From NCBI GenBank assembly GCA_964654355.1, contig CAZZIQ010000019.1:1-19496 (forward strand): a stretch of DNA of 19,496 nt. The letters are read 5' to 3'. The position numbers and the translations under genes are program-made. The notes under the pieces were generated by a model. It saw nothing but the letters and a program-made list of their open reading frames with translations. It was not told the origin of the DNA and ran no database searches. Source of the stretch: CAZZIQ01 sp964654355. Lineage in GTDB: Bacteria > Pseudomonadota > Gammaproteobacteria > GCF-002020875. Below are positions 1 to 8,995 of this stretch, piece after piece (the first letter of the stretch is position 1; each line of letters begins with the position of its first letter).

Positions 1-336
1 TACGGCATCCCCAACTGCGATAGCGTACGCAAAGCCCGAAAATGGCTCGAAAACGCCGAGCTGACGTACCAGTTTCATGATTTCCGTAAAGATGGCCTCG
101 AGCGCAAAACACTACAACGCTGGGTCAAAGCGATCGGCTGGGAAGCACTATTGAACCGCCGAGGCACCAGCTGGCGGCAACTGCCGGAAGCCGATCGGGC
201 CGATCTGACCGAAGCGCGCGCCATCGACTTGATGCTGGAAAACCCGACGCTAATCAAGCGCCCCGTCATTGAGCAAGGAAAAAACATCCTCGTCGGCGTC
301 GATCTCGAACGATATGAGGCAGAATTGCACGCATGA
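1..336 (+). CDS. yffB: ArsC/YffB-family thioredoxin-fold reductase, 3' part
   Basis: The 5' end is cut by the window edge; the visible 111 residues form one open frame ending in TGA. The fragment opens with YGIPNCDSVRKARKWLE, the GIPNC-x-x-V-(K/R)-KAR signature of the ArsC/Spx/YffB thioredoxin-like fold, with the single candidate active-site Cys at fragment residue 6. NRRGTSWRQL, LMLENPTLIKRPVI and a C-terminal GV-like segment follow in the usual family order. The E. coli protein is about 118 residues, so only a handful seem to be missing. YffB is thought to be a small glutathione- or thiol-dependent reductase rather than a true arsenate reductase; its substrate is uncertain. It overlaps dapE by ATGA, so translation is probably coupled. 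The yffB-dapE pairing is common in gammaproteobacteria. The family is clear; the physiological role is not. Confidence 0.88.
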   Translation, partial: YGIPNCDSVRKARKWLENAELTYQFHDFRKDGLERKTLQRWVKAIGWEALLNRRGTSWRQLPEADRADLTEARAIDLMLENPTLIKRPVIEQGKNILVGVDLERYEAELHA

Positions 337-1469
337 CGACTTCAACAACCCTCGCGCTCGCAAAGAACCTGATCGCCCGTCCTTCGGTTACCCCAGAAGA
401 TGCCGGCTGCCTCGATCACATCATGGAACGCCTGAGCGCGATTGGCTTTACCTGCGAACGCATGGATGCCGGTGGCGTGGCGAATCTATGGGCACGCCGC
501 GGCACACAGGCGCCCGTATTTTGCTTTGCTGGGCATACCGATGTGGTGCCGCCCGGCCCCCGCGAAGCGTGGTCCAGCGACCCCTTTCATCCAGAAGTCC
601 GCAATGGCCAACTCTATGGTCGGGGCGCAGCCGATATGAAGTCTTCCATCGCTGCGATGGTCACCGCTTGTGAAGCCTTCGTAGCAACCCATGCTGCGCA
701 TGCCGGCTCGATTGCCTTCTTGCTAACCAGCGATGAAGAAGGCCCGGCAACGCACGGCACCGTGCATGTGATCGAACAACTGGAAGCACGTGGCGAAAAG
801 ATTGACTACTGTTTGGTTGGCGAACCTACAGCGGAAAACCATGTTGGTGACATCGTGAAGAATGGCCGCCGTGGCTCACTTAATGGCCGTCTCGTTGTAC
901 GCGGCCGACAAGGCCATGTTGCCTACCCACACAAAGCCATCAATCCGATCCATGTGCTGGCGCCAGCGCTGGCAGAGCTCGCCACGATCGAGTGGGATCA
1001 GGGCAATGCCCACTTCCCGCCCACCACCTTTCAGGTCTCAAACCTGAACGCTGGCACCGGAGCGACCAATGTGATTCCGGGTACCGTGGATGTGTGGTTC
1101 AACTTCCGCTTTTCGACGGAACAGACCGCTGAGGGTTTGCGCGCACGCGTCGAAGAGATCTTTACGCGTCACGGCATTCAGGATGCAGTCGAGTGGAATC
1201 TCTCGGGCAATCCATTCTTAACGCCCGCCGGCGCACTCGTGGACGCCGCACGCATTGCCATACAGAACGTGACGGGGAGAGATACGCAACTTTCGACCTC
1301 AGGCGGCACATCGGATGGACGCTTCATCGCCCCGACCGGTGCACAGGTTCTCGAACTCGGACCAATCAATGCCAGCATTCATCAAGTCAACGAACACATT
1401 GATGTCGCCCAACTCGATGAACTGCATGCGATCTACCATGCCGTTCTGAACGAACTGCTCAGCTCGTAA
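333..1469 (+). CDS. dapE: succinyl-diaminopimelate desuccinylase DapE
   Basis: DapE hydrolyses N-succinyl-L,L-diaminopimelate to L,L-diaminopimelate and succinate in the cytoplasm, feeding lysine and peptidoglycan synthesis. The 378-residue length is typical. Di-zinc site and catalytic residues are visible: H68 and D70 in FAGHTDVVPPG, D101 in GRGAADMKSS, the E135-E136 pair in TSDEEGPA, E164 in LVGEPTAEN, and H350 in HQVNEH. Each is one residue later than in the well-studied Haemophilus enzyme. The dimerisation lid follows about residue 180 and GGTSDGRFIA lies near the C terminus. The ATG overlaps the stop codon of the upstream reductase (ATGA), which fixes the start. The 3' end overlaps the convergent tsaB by 11 bases and no terminator is visible between them. 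Confidence 0.98.
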   Translation: MTTSTTLALAKNLIARPSVTPEDAGCLDHIMERLSAIGFTCERMDAGGVANLWARRGTQAPVFCFAGHTDVVPPGPREAWSSDPFHPEVRNGQLYGRGAADMKSSIAAMVTACEAFVATHAAHAGSIAFLLTSDEEGPATHGTVHVIEQLEARGEKIDYCLVGEPTAENHVGDIVKNGRRGSLNGRLVVRGRQGHVAYPHKAINPIHVLAPALAELATIEWDQGNAHFPPTTFQVSNLNAGTGATNVIPGTVDVWFNFRFSTEQTAEGLRARVEEIFTRHGIQDAVEWNLSGNPFLTPAGALVDAARIAIQNVTGRDTQLSTSGGTSDGRFIAPTGAQVLELGPINASIHQVNEHIDVAQLDELHAIYHAVLNELLSS

Positions 1470-2133
1470 CGCGATCGCGCAAATAGGTTGGGTGCGCCAA
1501 TTCAGCGGTAATGGCTTCGCCTGCGTTGAATGCAGATACGGCCAATTGCGCAACCTCCGCTGCATGCGGCAGCGCTGTACCCTCGCCGAAAACCACTTGC
1601 GCACTGAGATCCTTGGTGAACGCACTGCGATAGGCGGACCAGCCCGTTCCTGTGGCAAGCCAACTTTGTTCGGCATTCGGGAGGATCAATTTATGGGCCG
1701 GCAACACCCCCTCATCACCAAGCAATCGTGGAAGGTTTCCACCACGCGCGTAGCAACCTGCGTAAATCTCATGCATACGTGCATCAATCATGGCGCAGAC
1801 ATAGTCGATCTCGGCATGCTCACGCAGTGCAGCGGCAGCAAGTGCTTGTAACGAAGAAATGCCCAGCAGCGGTAGGTCCATCGCAAAGCCAAAACCCTGA
1901 GCAACACTGCAACCAATTCGTACGCCGGTAAAACTGCCTGGCCCACGATCGAACGCAATCGCGTCGAGCTGCCCGAGCGTGAGCTGGCCTTCTGCCAATA
2001 CCTCGCGCGCCATATCCAGCACATGATCGGCGTGCCCGCGCGGCGTGACCTCAAAGCGCTCAATCACTTCTACATCTTGCAACAAGGCAACCGAGCAGCC
2101 TTCCGTCGCAGTATCAATGGCAAGAATTTTCAT
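1459..2133 (-). CDS. tsaB: tRNA t6A synthesis protein TsaB
   Basis: TsaB (YeaZ) is an ASKHA-fold partner of TsaD, TsaE and TsaC in making N6-threonylcarbamoyladenosine at position 37 of ANN-decoding tRNAs; it is essential in many bacteria. The 224-residue product starts MKILAIDTATEGCSVAL, the N-terminal phosphate-binding-like strand of the family, has FDRGPGSFTGVRIG at residues 61-74, and ends with HPTYLRDRV, a typical TsaB tail. The length is close to the usual 220-235 residues. Its ATG overlaps the TGA of the upstream helicase gene (ATGA), an arrangement also found for yoaA-tsaB in E. coli, so it is likely translated from the same transcript. The gene ends inside the 3' end of dapE. Confidence 0.96.
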   Translation of the reverse strand: MKILAIDTATEGCSVALLQDVEVIERFEVTPRGHADHVLDMAREVLAEGQLTLGQLDAIAFDRGPGSFTGVRIGCSVAQGFGFAMDLPLLGISSLQALAAAALREHAEIDYVCAMIDARMHEIYAGCYARGGNLPRLLGDEGVLPAHKLILPNAEQSWLATGTGWSAYRSAFTKDLSAQVVFGEGTALPHAAEVAQLAVSAFNAGEAITAELAHPTYLRDRVTS

Positions 2134-4049
2134 GCCGACACATTCTCACCGAAAAAATGCTGAACATCCGCAAAATCGAGGGTACGCGGCATCGGCGGCA
2201 GGCTATCGACAAAGACCTTGCTGTAATTCTTGCCGCGAATGCGTGGATCAAAGATCACCAAAACGCCACGATCGGCGACATCTCGAATCAAACGACCTGC
2301 GCCTTGGCGTAAAGCCAGAACAGCTTGTGGCAACTGCAATTGCATAAACGGATTGCCACCACTCTCACGCACCTGACGCATGCGCGCCTCCAAAATCGGA
2401 TCGTCTGGCACTGCAAACGGTAAGCGATCAATCATCACCACCGACAAGGCTTCGCCGCGCACATCCACGCCTTCCCAAAAACTAGAGGTTCCTAACAGAA
2501 TCCCATTGCCCGATTCACGGAACTGCTCGACCAACACATGCCGTGGCGCATCACCCTGAATAAACAATGGCCCTTCCCATTGCTCCGGTAACAATTCCGC
2601 GACACGGCGCAACGCGCGATGACTGGTAAACAACAAAAACGCACGACCCTTGCTGGCTTGTAATACAGGTAAGGCACGCTCCAATAGGGCCTCTTCATAG
2701 CGTGGTACACGTGGCTCCGGCATGCCTGATGGGTGATACAGAAGCGATTGCGTGGTGTAGTCGAACGGACTCTCCCAACGCTCAGTCTTCGCATCTTCCA
2801 GACCCAATGCGTGCTGGAACGGCTCAAAGTTTTGTCCAGTCGCAAGCGTTGCTGAGGTTAGCACCCACGCCTTGCCATGCCCCGCACGCCCAGCTTCCAT
2901 GGCATCGCGCACCTGCAAAGGGCTGCGATGCACCACCCAACCACGTTGCCACAATTCCAACCATTGCACTTGATCGAGTGGCACATCGCTGCGGAAACGC
3001 TGCGCGCGCTGCGCCAACTCCATACAGCGTTCAAGACAACGTTCAAGACCACGGCCACGCTGACTGGCTTCTTGTAATAATGGCTTCAGCACTTCAAGCG
3101 CATCCTGCACACCCTGCCACGGTGTTTCCCAATCTACACCCGAATCGAGTAACTGCTGCCAAGGCTTGCGTCCCTCTTGCTTGCCTAATGCAATCCGCAA
3201 GTCATACACCGCGTGCTCAAGCTTTTCAGCACGCAGATCTAACTCTTGCATATCGGCAGCATCGCGCGCGCGCTCCAAGCGCACATCACGGGCGAGATCT
3301 TGCAGCTGACGCGCACTGATGCGCTCACCAAAGAAATTGGTCGCAATATCTGGAAGCGTATGCGCCTCATCAAGAATGACAACATCGGCACCCGGCAACA
3401 ACTCGCCAAAGCCTTCGTCTTTCAGAACCAAATCAGCAAAGAACAAATGATGATTAATCACCACAACATCGGCTTCTTGCGCTTGGCGACGCGCCTCCAC
3501 TAACCAACAAGCATCCCAGTCTGCACATTCGTTGCCGAGACAGTTGTCATTACTGGAAGTGACGCGCGGCCACAGCACGCTGTCTTCCGCAAGATCGGCC
3601 AACTCCGCCAAATCACCACTCTTGGTTTGCTGTGCCCAGTCGCTGATCTTGGCAAACAACGCAGCATCATCGCGATTGCGGAAGGTTTCCTCGCGCGCCT
3701 CTTCTAAACGATAACGACAGAGGTAGTTGGAACGGCCCTTGAGCAGAGCGATGTGTGCGGAAGAGTTGAGTTGCTTGCGCACCATGGGCAAGTCGCGCTG
3801 GAACAACTGATCTTGGAGGTTGCGCGTTGCTGTTGAAATCAGCACACGGCCAGACTGCATCAAAGCTGGAACGAGATAGGCATAGGTTTTACCTGTCCCC
3901 GTACCGGCCTCCGCAATTAAAGTACCGCCTTGAGCAATGACATCAGCGACCGCTTGCGCCATCGCCAACTGTGATGCGCGTGGCGCAAACCCCGGCAGCT
4001 GTTGCGCAAACTGACCGCCGGCACCCAGCCAGTGCTGCAGGTCTTCCAC
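2130..4049 (-). CDS. yoaA: YoaA/DinG-family XPD-like iron-sulfur DNA helicase
   Basis: Superfamily 2 helicase of the XPD/DinG type. At 639 residues it matches YoaA (about 636) better than DinG (about 716). E. coli YoaA works with HolC in tolerance of replication-blocking damage. Walker A is AGTGTGKT (48-55), the DEAH box is residues 227-230 in VILDEAH, and motif VI is RQGAGRLIRD. Four cysteines between the Walker boxes, C111, C170, C175 and C181, are placed as the [4Fe-4S] ligands of this family. The start is GTG: there is an in-frame TAG (the dedD stop) three codons upstream and no alternative before the conserved N terminus, so 4049 is the only reasonable start. It follows dedD by 9 bases and overlaps tsaB. 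Confidence 0.95.
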   Translation of the reverse strand: MEDLQHWLGAGGQFAQQLPGFAPRASQLAMAQAVADVIAQGGTLIAEAGTGTGKTYAYLVPALMQSGRVLISTATRNLQDQLFQRDLPMVRKQLNSSAHIALLKGRSNYLCRYRLEEAREETFRNRDDAALFAKISDWAQQTKSGDLAELADLAEDSVLWPRVTSSNDNCLGNECADWDACWLVEARRQAQEADVVVINHHLFFADLVLKDEGFGELLPGADVVILDEAHTLPDIATNFFGERISARQLQDLARDVRLERARDAADMQELDLRAEKLEHAVYDLRIALGKQEGRKPWQQLLDSGVDWETPWQGVQDALEVLKPLLQEASQRGRGLERCLERCMELAQRAQRFRSDVPLDQVQWLELWQRGWVVHRSPLQVRDAMEAGRAGHGKAWVLTSATLATGQNFEPFQHALGLEDAKTERWESPFDYTTQSLLYHPSGMPEPRVPRYEEALLERALPVLQASKGRAFLLFTSHRALRRVAELLPEQWEGPLFIQGDAPRHVLVEQFRESGNGILLGTSSFWEGVDVRGEALSVVMIDRLPFAVPDDPILEARMRQVRESGGNPFMQLQLPQAVLALRQGAGRLIRDVADRGVLVIFDPRIRGKNYSKVFVDSLPPMPRTLDFADVQHFFGENVSA

Positions 4050-4058
4050 AGAATCGCT

Positions 4059-4670
4059 CTAACGCTGTTTGACTTGGCTCTCGATGCGTTCGGCCTTGAA
4101 TGCTGCGTCAATCGCCTTACTGGCACGATTAGCAATCGACTCATTCGCCAAACCCATCACACTAATGCGGTAGTAGGTCGTACCTTTCACTTCCACTTTC
4201 TCTGCAACAGCACGATAACCTTTCTTCTTCAAAGCATCCAAGAGATTGCTCGCGCGCTCGACCCGACCTTCGGTGAAGCTGGCCACTTGCACCACCCAGC
4301 CCTTCACCTCACTGCTATCCGTTAGCAAAGGAACCGCAGGCTTTGGAGCGATGGCCGGTTTCGGTTCGCTCTCCGCCGGCTTGGTTTGTACGCTCACCGG
4401 CGCTTGCGCTTTCGGCTCGGGCGGCGGGGCCTTCACTTCTGCAATCTCTGGCGGCAACTCACGCGGTAGGCGCGGCGTTGGCAAGGTGCCACGCACACTG
4501 GGATTGAACTCGATCACCTGAATCTGCAAATCCGGTTGCATCGGAATCACGGAATCCGACAAGCGAGTGCGCGCCTGTTCGTCGTCGAGCAGCCACGGAA
4601 TGAAAATTACGCCCGCCGCAATCAACACGGCGGCCCCGATCAAACGCTGACGTAAAGCTGATTTTTCCAT
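4059..4670 (-). CDS. dedD: SPOR-domain inner-membrane protein DedD
   Basis: A 203-residue protein with the DedD layout: a short cytoplasmic N terminus (MEKSALRQRL), one transmembrane segment at about residues 10-28 (LIGAAVLIAAGVIFIPWLL), a Pro/Glu/Lys/Ala-rich periplasmic linker at about 60-115, and a C-terminal SPOR domain at about 124-200 starting GWVVQVASF. SPOR domains bind denuded glycan strands at the division septum, and DedD helps FtsN-driven constriction. The frame stays open upstream to 4766, but the ATG at 4670 gives the canonical N terminus and lies 26 bases after the folC stop; the extension would run into folC. The folC-dedD order is conserved in proteobacteria, but the usual next genes cvpA-purF are replaced here by yoaA-tsaB. 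Confidence 0.93.
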   Translation of the reverse strand: MEKSALRQRLIGAAVLIAAGVIFIPWLLDDEQARTRLSDSVIPMQPDLQIQVIEFNPSVRGTLPTPRLPRELPPEIAEVKAPPPEPKAQAPVSVQTKPAESEPKPAIAPKPAVPLLTDSSEVKGWVVQVASFTEGRVERASNLLDALKKKGYRAVAEKVEVKGTTYYRISVMGLANESIANRASKAIDAAFKAERIESQVKQR

Positions 4671-4696
4671 GGCGCAGGAGTGTAGCAGAGCAAGGT

Positions 4697-5977
4697 TTAC
4701 GACGCGGGCTGCAACTGCGCTAAGGCAGCCGCGACGGTGTGAAACGACCCGGTGATCAAAATGCAATCCTCTGGCGCTGCATAGACAGCGGCAGCATCGA
4801 GCGCCTGACCCAGGTCCTCATACGCGTCGCTGAGGTCTAGGCCCGCGCGCATCGCGAGTCCCGCGGCAGGCTGCCCACGCTTACCCTTCAAACCAATCAA
4901 GAACCAAGCTTCGATCGCTGGGCGCAAGGCCGTCACAAAAGCGGCGTTGTCTTTGTCTTTGAGCATGCCCAGCACACACCAGGTTTTCACGGACCTCGCC
5001 GCAAGGTCGCGGACCAAGGCTTCAGCCGCATGCGGGTTGTGGGCCACATCGAGCAGCCACACCCCACCCTGATCGTTACGCGGAATGACCTGACGTCGCC
5101 CGGCCAGATGAACCGTGCACAGCCCCTGCTCAATCGCGGTGCGGGTTAATGCCGGGATATCGCCACGTGCACTCATCTGCTGTAACAAGGTCAGTACAGC
5201 CGCAGCATGGTCCACTTGGAAGGCGCCCGGCAATGCGGGTAGCGGAAGTTGCTCTTCGCTACGTGTTACGTCACGCCAGGTCCAGACCTCACCCGCAATG
5301 CGGCGCTGATAATCACGATCCAACTGCGACAAGGAAACACCCAGTGCAGCGGCACGATCAATCACCGATACAGGCGGCGCAACCTCGACCGTCACCGCAA
5401 CCTGACCAGCGCGCAGCACACCGGCCTTCTCCGCCCCGATCTGTTCGCGATCACCACCCAGCCAGTCTTGATGATCGAGATCGATGCTGGTCAACAGTAC
5501 CGCATCGGCATCGATCACATTCACCGCATCCAGCCGACCGCCGAGACCAATCTCCAGCAAGACGACATCCAAGGAGGGACTCTGATGCGCCATCACCATA
5601 AAAGCGGCGAGCGTAGTGAATTCAAAATAAGTAAGCGAAGTTTGCTGACGCGCCGCCTCAACGGCATCAAACGCTGCAACCCAATCCTCGGCCTCCGACT
5701 CTTGGCCCGCGAGACGCAAACGCTCCGTGAAGCGCAGCAGATGGGGCGAGGTATAGGCGGCCGTACGCAGGCCTTGCGCCTGCAAAAGGGCTTCACTCAA
5801 TGCAACACAAGAACCCTTGCCATTGGTGCCCGCAAACACAACCGTGTGTTGCGCTAGACGAGGCGCACCCAAACGCTGCCAGACCTCGGCAACCCGCTCA
5901 AGGCCTAGCTCAATCTGTTCGACTGGAGTTCGCGTCTCAAGTCGACGCAACCACTCATCAAGAGCGGCGGCCGACAT
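4697..5977 (-). CDS. folC: bifunctional folylpolyglutamate/dihydrofolate synthase FolC
   Basis: FolC joins glutamate to dihydropteroate and adds further glutamates to tetrahydrofolate, using ATP, in the cytoplasm. The 426-residue length is normal for the bifunctional bacterial enzyme. The Mur-ligase-type P-loop GTNGKGS is at residues 50-56, the omega-loop-like YTSPHL at 75-80, then LLEIGLGGRLDAVNVID with SIDLDHQDWLG, and the C-terminal domain has LLDVAHNPHAAEALV with its conserved DVAHNP motif. The ATG at 5977 is 4 bases after the accD stop, consistent with the common accD-folC operon. Only a weak Shine-Dalgarno (GGAAA) precedes it, so coupled translation is likely. Confidence 0.97.
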   Translation of the reverse strand: MSAAALDEWLRRLETRTPVEQIELGLERVAEVWQRLGAPRLAQHTVVFAGTNGKGSCVALSEALLQAQGLRTAAYTSPHLLRFTERLRLAGQESEAEDWVAAFDAVEAARQQTSLTYFEFTTLAAFMVMAHQSPSLDVVLLEIGLGGRLDAVNVIDADAVLLTSIDLDHQDWLGGDREQIGAEKAGVLRAGQVAVTVEVAPPVSVIDRAAALGVSLSQLDRDYQRRIAGEVWTWRDVTRSEEQLPLPALPGAFQVDHAAAVLTLLQQMSARGDIPALTRTAIEQGLCTVHLAGRRQVIPRNDQGGVWLLDVAHNPHAAEALVRDLAARSVKTWCVLGMLKDKDNAAFVTALRPAIEAWFLIGLKGKRGQPAAGLAMRAGLDLSDAYEDLGQALDAAAVYAAPEDCILITGSFHTVAAALAQLQPAS

Positions 5978-5981
5978 TGCG

Positions 5982-6875
5982 TTAGTTTCCGTTTGCAGCG
6001 GTCACAGCACTGGCACCAATCGTCGGCGCCTCACGCTTCAGCATGATGGCCAATAAGCGTGCAAGACGAGCACGCATGTCTTTGCGCGCAATAATCAAAT
6101 CCACTGCGCCGTGCTCAAGCAAGAACTCACTACGCTGGAAGCCTTCCGGCAACTTCTCACGAACGGTTTGCTCAATCACACGCGGACCGGCAAACCCAAT
6201 CAGCGCTTCGGGCTCCGCCACATTGAGATCACCTAACATGGCAAAGCTCGCCGAAACCCCGCCCATGGTTGGATCGGTGAGCACCGAAACAAAGGGGATG
6301 CCTTTTTCAGAGAGATTGGCCAGAGCAGCCGAGGTCTTTGCCATTTGCATCAGAGAGAACAAGGCCTCTTGCATGCGCGCGCCGCCACTGGCTGAGAAAC
6401 AAATCAGCGGCGCACCCCTTTCAAGACTCAGCTCGGCCGCGCGCACGAAACGTTCGCCCACCACCGATCCCATCGAGCCCCCCATAAAGCCAAACTCAAA
6501 CGCAGCAGCCACGACTGGAACGCCATGGACCGTGCCACTCATTACCACCAAGGCATCTTTTTCGTCCGTTGCCTTCTGTGCTTGGGTAATGCGATCTTTG
6601 TATTTCTTTAAGTCCTTGAACTTAAGGTGATCAACCGGCCCGATCTCCGCAGCAATTTCTTCGCGCCCTTCCGCATCCAAAAACAGATCAAGCCGGCGGC
6701 GCGCACCGATACGCATGTGATAATCACACTTCGGACAGACGTCTTGTTCGCGTTCAAGCTCAGCACGATAGAGCACCGCCTCACAACGCGGGCACTTACT
6801 CCAGAGACCTTCAGGCACATTCTTCTTCGCGCTTTCTGTGCGCACCTTTGGCAGAATTTTTTCGAACCAGCTCAT
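5982..6875 (-). CDS. accD: acetyl-CoA carboxylase carboxyltransferase subunit beta AccD
   Basis: The beta subunit of acetyl-CoA carboxytransferase, which with AccA moves carboxyl from biotin to acetyl-CoA to make malonyl-CoA, the first step of fatty acid synthesis. The 297-residue product has the N-terminal zinc ribbon with C28, C31, C47 and C50, and a crotonase-like core with VMSGTVHGVPVVAAAFEFGF and CFSASGGARMQEALFSLMQM. The ATG at 6875 is preceded by a GAGGA ribosome-binding site about 8 bases upstream. The gap of 46 bases after trpA shows no terminator, so it is probably read together with trpFBA. Confidence 0.98.
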   Translation of the reverse strand: MSWFEKILPKVRTESAKKNVPEGLWSKCPRCEAVLYRAELEREQDVCPKCDYHMRIGARRRLDLFLDAEGREEIAAEIGPVDHLKFKDLKKYKDRITQAQKATDEKDALVVMSGTVHGVPVVAAAFEFGFMGGSMGSVVGERFVRAAELSLERGAPLICFSASGGARMQEALFSLMQMAKTSAALANLSEKGIPFVSVLTDPTMGGVSASFAMLGDLNVAEPEALIGFAGPRVIEQTVREKLPEGFQRSEFLLEHGAVDLIIARKDMRARLARLLAIMLKREAPTIGASAVTAANGN

Positions 6876-6921
6876 ACTTCAATCCTCACGGCCTGCTGAA
6901 TTGTTCTCTCGGATCTTCGCA

Positions 6922-7725
6922 CTATGCATCAAGTCCTTGTCGCATTGCACGCAACAAACTCGCAACTTCCGGAGCAATCTTTTCCGGCTGTTGTTGTAAG
7001 GCCTCAACGCGCGACACCAATGCACTGCCCACCACAACCGCATCCGCTAGGGCGCCAATGCGTGCCGCGGATTCAGCATCCTTGATACCAAAACCAACCC
7101 CAACTGGAAGATCAGTACGGGCACGAATCGCAGCAACACGTTCTGCAACCTCGCTGAGCTCAGGCGCCTGCGCACCAGTCACGCCTTTAATGGAGACGTA
7201 ATACACAAAACCACGTGCCGCTTTCGCAACACGTTCAATGCGCGCATCGGTGCTGGTCGGCGCCAACAAGAAAATCGGATCCATGCCCGCCTTTTCCAAC
7301 TCCGCTTCAAGTACTGCACCCTCTTCCGGCGGCATATCCACAGTCAATACGCCATCAACACCGACCTCATTCGCAGCCTGCGCAAACGCGGCGTAACCCA
7401 TATTCTCAATCGGATTGAGGTAGCCCATCAGGATAATCGGCGTCGCACTGTCGTTGGAGCGAAAGGCCTTCACCATCTCCAAGACGTTGCGCAGGCCAAC
7501 CTTTTGCGCCAAGGCACGTTCGCTCGCACGCTGAATCACCGGACCATCCGCCATCGGATCGGAGAACGGCACACCCATTTCAATCAAATCCGCACCCGCT
7601 TCGACCATCGCATGCAACAACGGCACCGTCACCTCGGGATTCGGATCACCGGCGGTGACAAATGGAATGAGAGCCTTGCGTCCTTTTGCCTTGAGTTCAG
7701 CAAAGCGTGTTGCAATTCGACTCAT
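6922..7725 (-). CDS. trpA: tryptophan synthase alpha chain TrpA
   Basis: The alpha subunit cleaves indole-3-glycerol phosphate to indole and glyceraldehyde 3-phosphate; indole is channelled to TrpB. The 267-residue TIM barrel has the catalytic pair E49 and D60 in LIEMGVPFSDPMADGPVIQ, at the same positions as in E. coli TrpA. The phosphate-binding loop region SIKGVTGA and the following VGFGIKDAESA segment are present. Its ATG overlaps the trpB TGA (ATGA), so the two subunits are translationally coupled in the order trpF-trpB-trpA. Confidence 0.98.
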   Translation of the reverse strand: MSRIATRFAELKAKGRKALIPFVTAGDPNPEVTVPLLHAMVEAGADLIEMGVPFSDPMADGPVIQRASERALAQKVGLRNVLEMVKAFRSNDSATPIILMGYLNPIENMGYAAFAQAANEVGVDGVLTVDMPPEEGAVLEAELEKAGMDPIFLLAPTSTDARIERVAKAARGFVYYVSIKGVTGAQAPELSEVAERVAAIRARTDLPVGVGFGIKDAESAARIGALADAVVVGSALVSRVEALQQQPEKIAPEVASLLRAMRQGLDA

Positions 7726-8975
7726 ACGCGCGGCACTCCCGCAGCCCCAGAGTTTGTGTTCGCAAACTTGCCTTCAAGCGAAGCAACAGTATGAATATCT
7801 TTATCCCCACGACCCGAGAGATTCACCACAATGTGTTGATCTGGGCGCATCGTCTTCGCCAGCTTTTCGGCATAGGCCAGAGCATGACTCGTCTCCAAAG
7901 CCGGCAGGATGCCTTCAATGCGGCAAAGCTTATGAAATGCCGCCAGCGCTTCATCGTCATTGACCGCAACGTATTTGGCACGTCCGGTATCTTTCAACCA
8001 AGAATGCTCAGGACCTACACCCGGATAGTCGAGACCTGCAGAGATCGAATGGGTCTCAATGATTTGCCCGTTCTCATCTTCCATGATGTATGTGCGATTG
8101 CCATGCAGCACGCCCGGCTTGCCCGCACTTAGCGGTGCGGCATGCTTGCCGGTTTCGATCCCCTCACCACCGGCCTCAACGCCATAGATCTTGACGCCTT
8201 CGTCATCCAAGAAAGGATGGAACAAACCAATCGCATTGGAGCCACCACCCACACAGGCGACCAGCGCATCGGGTAAGCGACCGGTTAGATCGATCATTTG
8301 CGCACGCGCTTCACGACCGATGATGGATTGGAAATCACGCACCATGGCGGGATACGGATGCGGACCGGCAACCGTACCGATGATGTAGAAGGTGTTGTCG
8401 ACATTGGTCACCCAATCCCGCATCGCTTCGTTGAGCGCATCCTTCAGGGTCTTGGAACCAGACTCAACCGGAACCACCTTGGCGCCCATTAACTCCATTC
8501 GGTACACATTTAACGCTTGGCGCGCAACATCGACCGACCCCATGTACACGATGCATTCCAAACCGAGACGGGCAGCCACGGTTGCGGAGGCAACGCCATG
8601 CTGACCAGCACCGGTTTCCGCAATGATGCGGGTCTTGCCCAAACGCTTTGCCAGCAAGGCCTGACCAATGGTGTTGTTAACCTTGTGCGCCCCAGTGTGA
8701 TTCAAATCTTCACGCTTGAGCCAAATTTGTGCCCCCCCCAGTTCACGACTCCAGCGTTCGGCGTGATACATCGGACTGGGTCGCCCAACATAATGACGCA
8801 AGTCTTCATCCAACTCGCGCAAAAACTCAGGGTCTTGCATGAACCGTTCGTACGCTTCACGCAACTCTTCGAGCGGTTTCATCAGCGTTTCAGACGCAAA
8901 GATGCCACCGTATGGACCAAAATGGCCCGTCGCGTCCGGCAAGTTCTGCCAAGGGAATTTCACATCAGCGTTCAT
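7722..8975 (-). CDS. trpB: tryptophan synthase beta chain TrpB
   Basis: PLP enzyme that condenses indole with serine to give tryptophan. The 417-residue product starts MNADVKFPWQNLPDATGHFGPYGG-like; the PLP lysine is K98 in HTGAHKVNN, the catalytic glutamate is E120 in AETGAGQHG, and the cofactor phosphate-binding loop GGGSNAIG is present. The frame is open upstream to 9089, but that extension would overlap trpF and is Cys/Arg-rich and unlike TrpB, so the ATG at 8975 was chosen. It lies 20 bases after the trpF stop in an A/T-rich leader with no Shine-Dalgarno, so initiation may depend on trpF translation. It overlaps trpA by ATGA. Confidence 0.98.
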   Translation of the reverse strand: MNADVKFPWQNLPDATGHFGPYGGIFASETLMKPLEELREAYERFMQDPEFLRELDEDLRHYVGRPSPMYHAERWSRELGGAQIWLKREDLNHTGAHKVNNTIGQALLAKRLGKTRIIAETGAGQHGVASATVAARLGLECIVYMGSVDVARQALNVYRMELMGAKVVPVESGSKTLKDALNEAMRDWVTNVDNTFYIIGTVAGPHPYPAMVRDFQSIIGREARAQMIDLTGRLPDALVACVGGGSNAIGLFHPFLDDEGVKIYGVEAGGEGIETGKHAAPLSAGKPGVLHGNRTYIMEDENGQIIETHSISAGLDYPGVGPEHSWLKDTGRAKYVAVNDDEALAAFHKLCRIEGILPALETSHALAYAEKLAKTMRPDQHIVVNLSGRGDKDIHTVASLEGKFANTNSGAAGVPRV

Positions 8976-8995
8976 GATTAAATTTGTGTTGATTT

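Noticed and set aside
4671..4766. N-terminal extension of DedD
   Set aside because: It would run into folC and place charged sequence before a standard DedD N terminus.
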